Of a stretch of DNA of 7,903 nucleotides, positions 6,471 through 7,903 are shown in pieces. Both the position numbers and the translations under genes were made by a program. Position 1 is the stretch's first letter. Every line of letters starts with the position of its first letter. The notes beneath the pieces are model-generated. The model saw nothing but the letters and a program-made list of their open reading frames with translations, was not told where the DNA came from and made no database searches. Location of the stretch: positions 32,417-40,319 of the forward strand of contig DEIL01000224.1 in the NCBI GenBank assembly GCA_002352445.1, given 5' to 3'. The stretch comes from Desulfobulbaceae bacterium UBA2775 (GTDB lineage: Bacteria; Desulfobacterota; Desulfobulbia; Desulfobulbales; Desulfocapsaceae).

Positions 6471-7838
6471 ATGAGCAAGCGCATATTAATAATAGATGAT
6501 GAGATAAGCATCCTGACATCACTCTCCGGCATCCTGGACGACGAAGGCTTTTCCTCCATCTGTACATCATCTGCAGAGAAAGGGCTTGAAGTGCTGGAGA
6601 CACGGAATATCGACCTGGTACTCCTTGACATCTGGCTTGGAGATAATATGGATGGCATGACTGCTCTGGAAATAATTAAAGAGAAGTTTGACATACCGGT
6701 CATTATGATCTCCGGCCACGGTACAATCGAAACAGCTGTGCAGGCCACCCGCAAAGGTGCCTTTGACTTTATAGAGAAACCTCTTTCCTACGATAAGATT
6801 ATTCTGGCAATAACCAACGGATTACGCTTCTCCCAACTGGAGCAGGAGAACATCCTGCTCAAACAGGGTACTGCTCAACAACCAGTTTTAACAGGTGATT
6901 CCGAGGTGATAACAGCACTTAAAAAACAGATAGAGATGGTTGCACCAACGGATGCCTGGGTATTAATCCAGGGTGACCATGGGACAGGCAAAGAACTTGT
7001 TGCCCAGTCCATTCACAGGAAATCGCTGTCAAGTGCTCAACCCATGATCGAGGTCAACTGCGCCGCCATACCTGAGGAGCTCATAGAATCAGAACTCTTT
7101 GGCCATGAAAAAGGATCCTTCACCGGAGCACATACCAGCAAAAGAGGAAAATTTGATCAGGCTGACGGCGGTATTCTCTTTCTGGACGAGATAGGTGATA
7201 TGAGTCTCAAGACCCAGGCAAAAATACTCCGCATATTGCAGGAACAGAAATTTGAAAGAGTTGGCGGCAACAAAACAATAAAAGTCAATGTCCGGGTATT
7301 GACAGCCACCAACAAAAACCTTGAGGAAGAGATTGAAACAGGAAATTTCAGAGCGGATCTCTTCTGGCGTCTTAATGTTGTGCCAATCCAGGTTCCCTAC
7401 TTAAAGGATCGTCTGGAAGATATCCCCCTGCTGGTCGACTCCCTCATGCAGAATCTCGTTGAAAAAGGTTTAAAACGTAAAGAGTTTACAGAGGATGCCA
7501 TACAGGAACTTATAGAACATACATGGCCGGGAAATGTAAGAGAGCTGAGGAACTTCATCGAAAGGCTGGCTATCATGTGCACAGAACCCAAAATCACCAG
7601 CACCCAGGTGAGGATGTTTCTCAGCCAGGGACATACCGGCACAATCGCTGAAAACGGCTCCTCATTTAACCACCTTTTAACTGGTGATTTTAAAACTGCC
7701 AGGAAAAACTTTGAAAAAGAATATCTTCGACAAAAACTCGATCTAAACAATAACAATATCTCTAAGACAGCAGAGCAGGTGGGATTGGAACGAAGCCATC
7801 TGCATAAGAAGCTTAAAGCTTATGAAATAATAAATTAA
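6471..7838 (+). CDS. ntrX: NtrX-type sigma-54-dependent response regulator
   Basis: This cytoplasmic transcription activator of 455 residues is the expected partner of NtrY. The receiver domain (about 3-120) has the acidic pair Asp9-Asp10, phosphorylation site Asp53 (LVLLDIWL), switch Ser81 and Lys103 (EKP). The AAA+ sigma-54 interaction domain (about 140-365) has Walker A GDHGTGKE (168-175), the sigma-54 contact loop GSFTGA (215-220) within ESELFGHEKGSFTGA, Walker B GGILFLDEIGD (233-243), the FRADLFWRLNVVPI arginine-finger region and WPGNVREL (sensor II). The C-terminal Fis-type HTH runs through NNNNISKTAEQVGLERSHLHKKLKAY. All ATPase and sigma-54 contact motifs are present, so it should activate sigma-54 promoters, unlike some alphaproteobacterial NtrX proteins with a degenerate loop. 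An AGGT at 6459-6462 gives a modest ribosome site 8 nt before ATG. NtrX, rather than NtrC, is preferred from the NtrY partner; the regulon is not visible here. Confidence 0.93.
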   Translation: MSKRILIIDDEISILTSLSGILDDEGFSSICTSSAEKGLEVLETRNIDLVLLDIWLGDNMDGMTALEIIKEKFDIPVIMISGHGTIETAVQATRKGAFDFIEKPLSYDKIILAITNGLRFSQLEQENILLKQGTAQQPVLTGDSEVITALKKQIEMVAPTDAWVLIQGDHGTGKELVAQSIHRKSLSSAQPMIEVNCAAIPEELIESELFGHEKGSFTGAHTSKRGKFDQADGGILFLDEIGDMSLKTQAKILRILQEQKFERVGGNKTIKVNVRVLTATNKNLEEEIETGNFRADLFWRLNVVPIQVPYLKDRLEDIPLLVDSLMQNLVEKGLKRKEFTEDAIQELIEHTWPGNVRELRNFIERLAIMCTEPKITSTQVRMFLSQGHTGTIAENGSSFNHLLTGDFKTARKNFEKEYLRQKLDLNNNNISKTAEQVGLERSHLHKKLKAYEIIN

Positions 7839-7851
7839 TGATGACGTCGTA

Positions 7852-7903
7852 AAAAGCCCGATCCGGAGTCTCGCAGGCTCGCTTACCTGTATATCGAACT
7901 TTT
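7852..7903. repeat. palindromic repeat at the window edge, partial
   Basis: Just after ntrX, AAAAGCCCGAT (7852-7862) pairs with ATCGAACTTTT (7893-7903) at 9 of 11 positions around a 30-nt loop. The stem reaches the last base, so it probably continues beyond the window. The loop holds CGGAGTCT (7864-7871) and CGCTTACCTG (7880-7889), both also found, in the same orientation and closer together, in the apical region of the 3374-3530 element. A stem ending in a T run could also serve as the ntrX terminator. Confidence 0.6.

Noticed and set aside
6365..6754. 129-codon minus-strand frame spanning the ntrY-ntrX junction
   Set aside because: It is serine-rich antisense translation typical of a shadow, and both underlying genes are secure.
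1..7903. CRISPR array, tRNA or rRNA gene, complete insertion sequence
   Set aside because: No regularly spaced direct repeats, no cloverleaf or rRNA-like stretch and no transposase frame were seen on either strand.

Overview
The window carries six protein genes in a conventional bacterial chromosomal arrangement. I infer a Gram-negative anaerobe of the Desulfobacterota, most likely a Desulfobulbales-type sulfate reducer. The reasons are the DUF4390-ntrY-ntrX gene order, a DUF134 (UPF0251) regulator of the kind common in anaerobes, moderate G+C, and intergenic palindromic repeats that I associate with this group. The taxonomy is an inference; no rRNA or other decisive marker is present.

Layout, left to right. 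Positions 1-117 are AT-rich sequence with no recognised gene. Next is rfbB (dTDP-glucose 4,6-dehydratase, minus strand), transcribed toward the left edge. A 112-bp divergent spacer separates it from prfC (peptide chain release factor 3, plus strand). prfC converges with a small DUF134 DNA-binding protein gene on the minus strand, with only 14 bp between their stop codons. A 20-bp inverted repeat overlaps the predicted -10 of the DUF134 gene and looks like an operator, possibly for autoregulation. A spacer of about 400 bp upstream of the DUF134 start contains a 157-bp, almost fully palindromic element with 13-bp perfect terminal inverted repeats (3374-3530). Then comes a compact plus-strand operon: an exported DUF4390 protein, the NtrY-type membrane sensor kinase and the NtrX-type sigma-54 activator, with gaps of 15 and 13 bp. 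The window ends inside a second palindromic repeat immediately after ntrX.

How the genes work together. NtrY and NtrX form a complete two-component system. NtrY has four predicted membrane segments, a large periplasmic region, HAMP, PAS and an intact kinase core. NtrX has a receiver, a AAA+ domain with a GSFTGA loop and a Fis-type HTH. The DUF4390 protein is exported and encoded first, so it may act on the periplasmic side of the same system. rfbB (surface polysaccharide sugar synthesis), prfC (translation termination recycling) and the DUF134 gene are functionally unrelated neighbours.

The most interesting non-coding signal is a pair of hairpin elements, at 3374-3530 and from 7852 past the window end. 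Their stems differ, but they share an apical core in the same orientation: CGGAGTCT followed by CGCTTACCTG. This suggests a dispersed family of palindromic elements with a conserved loop.
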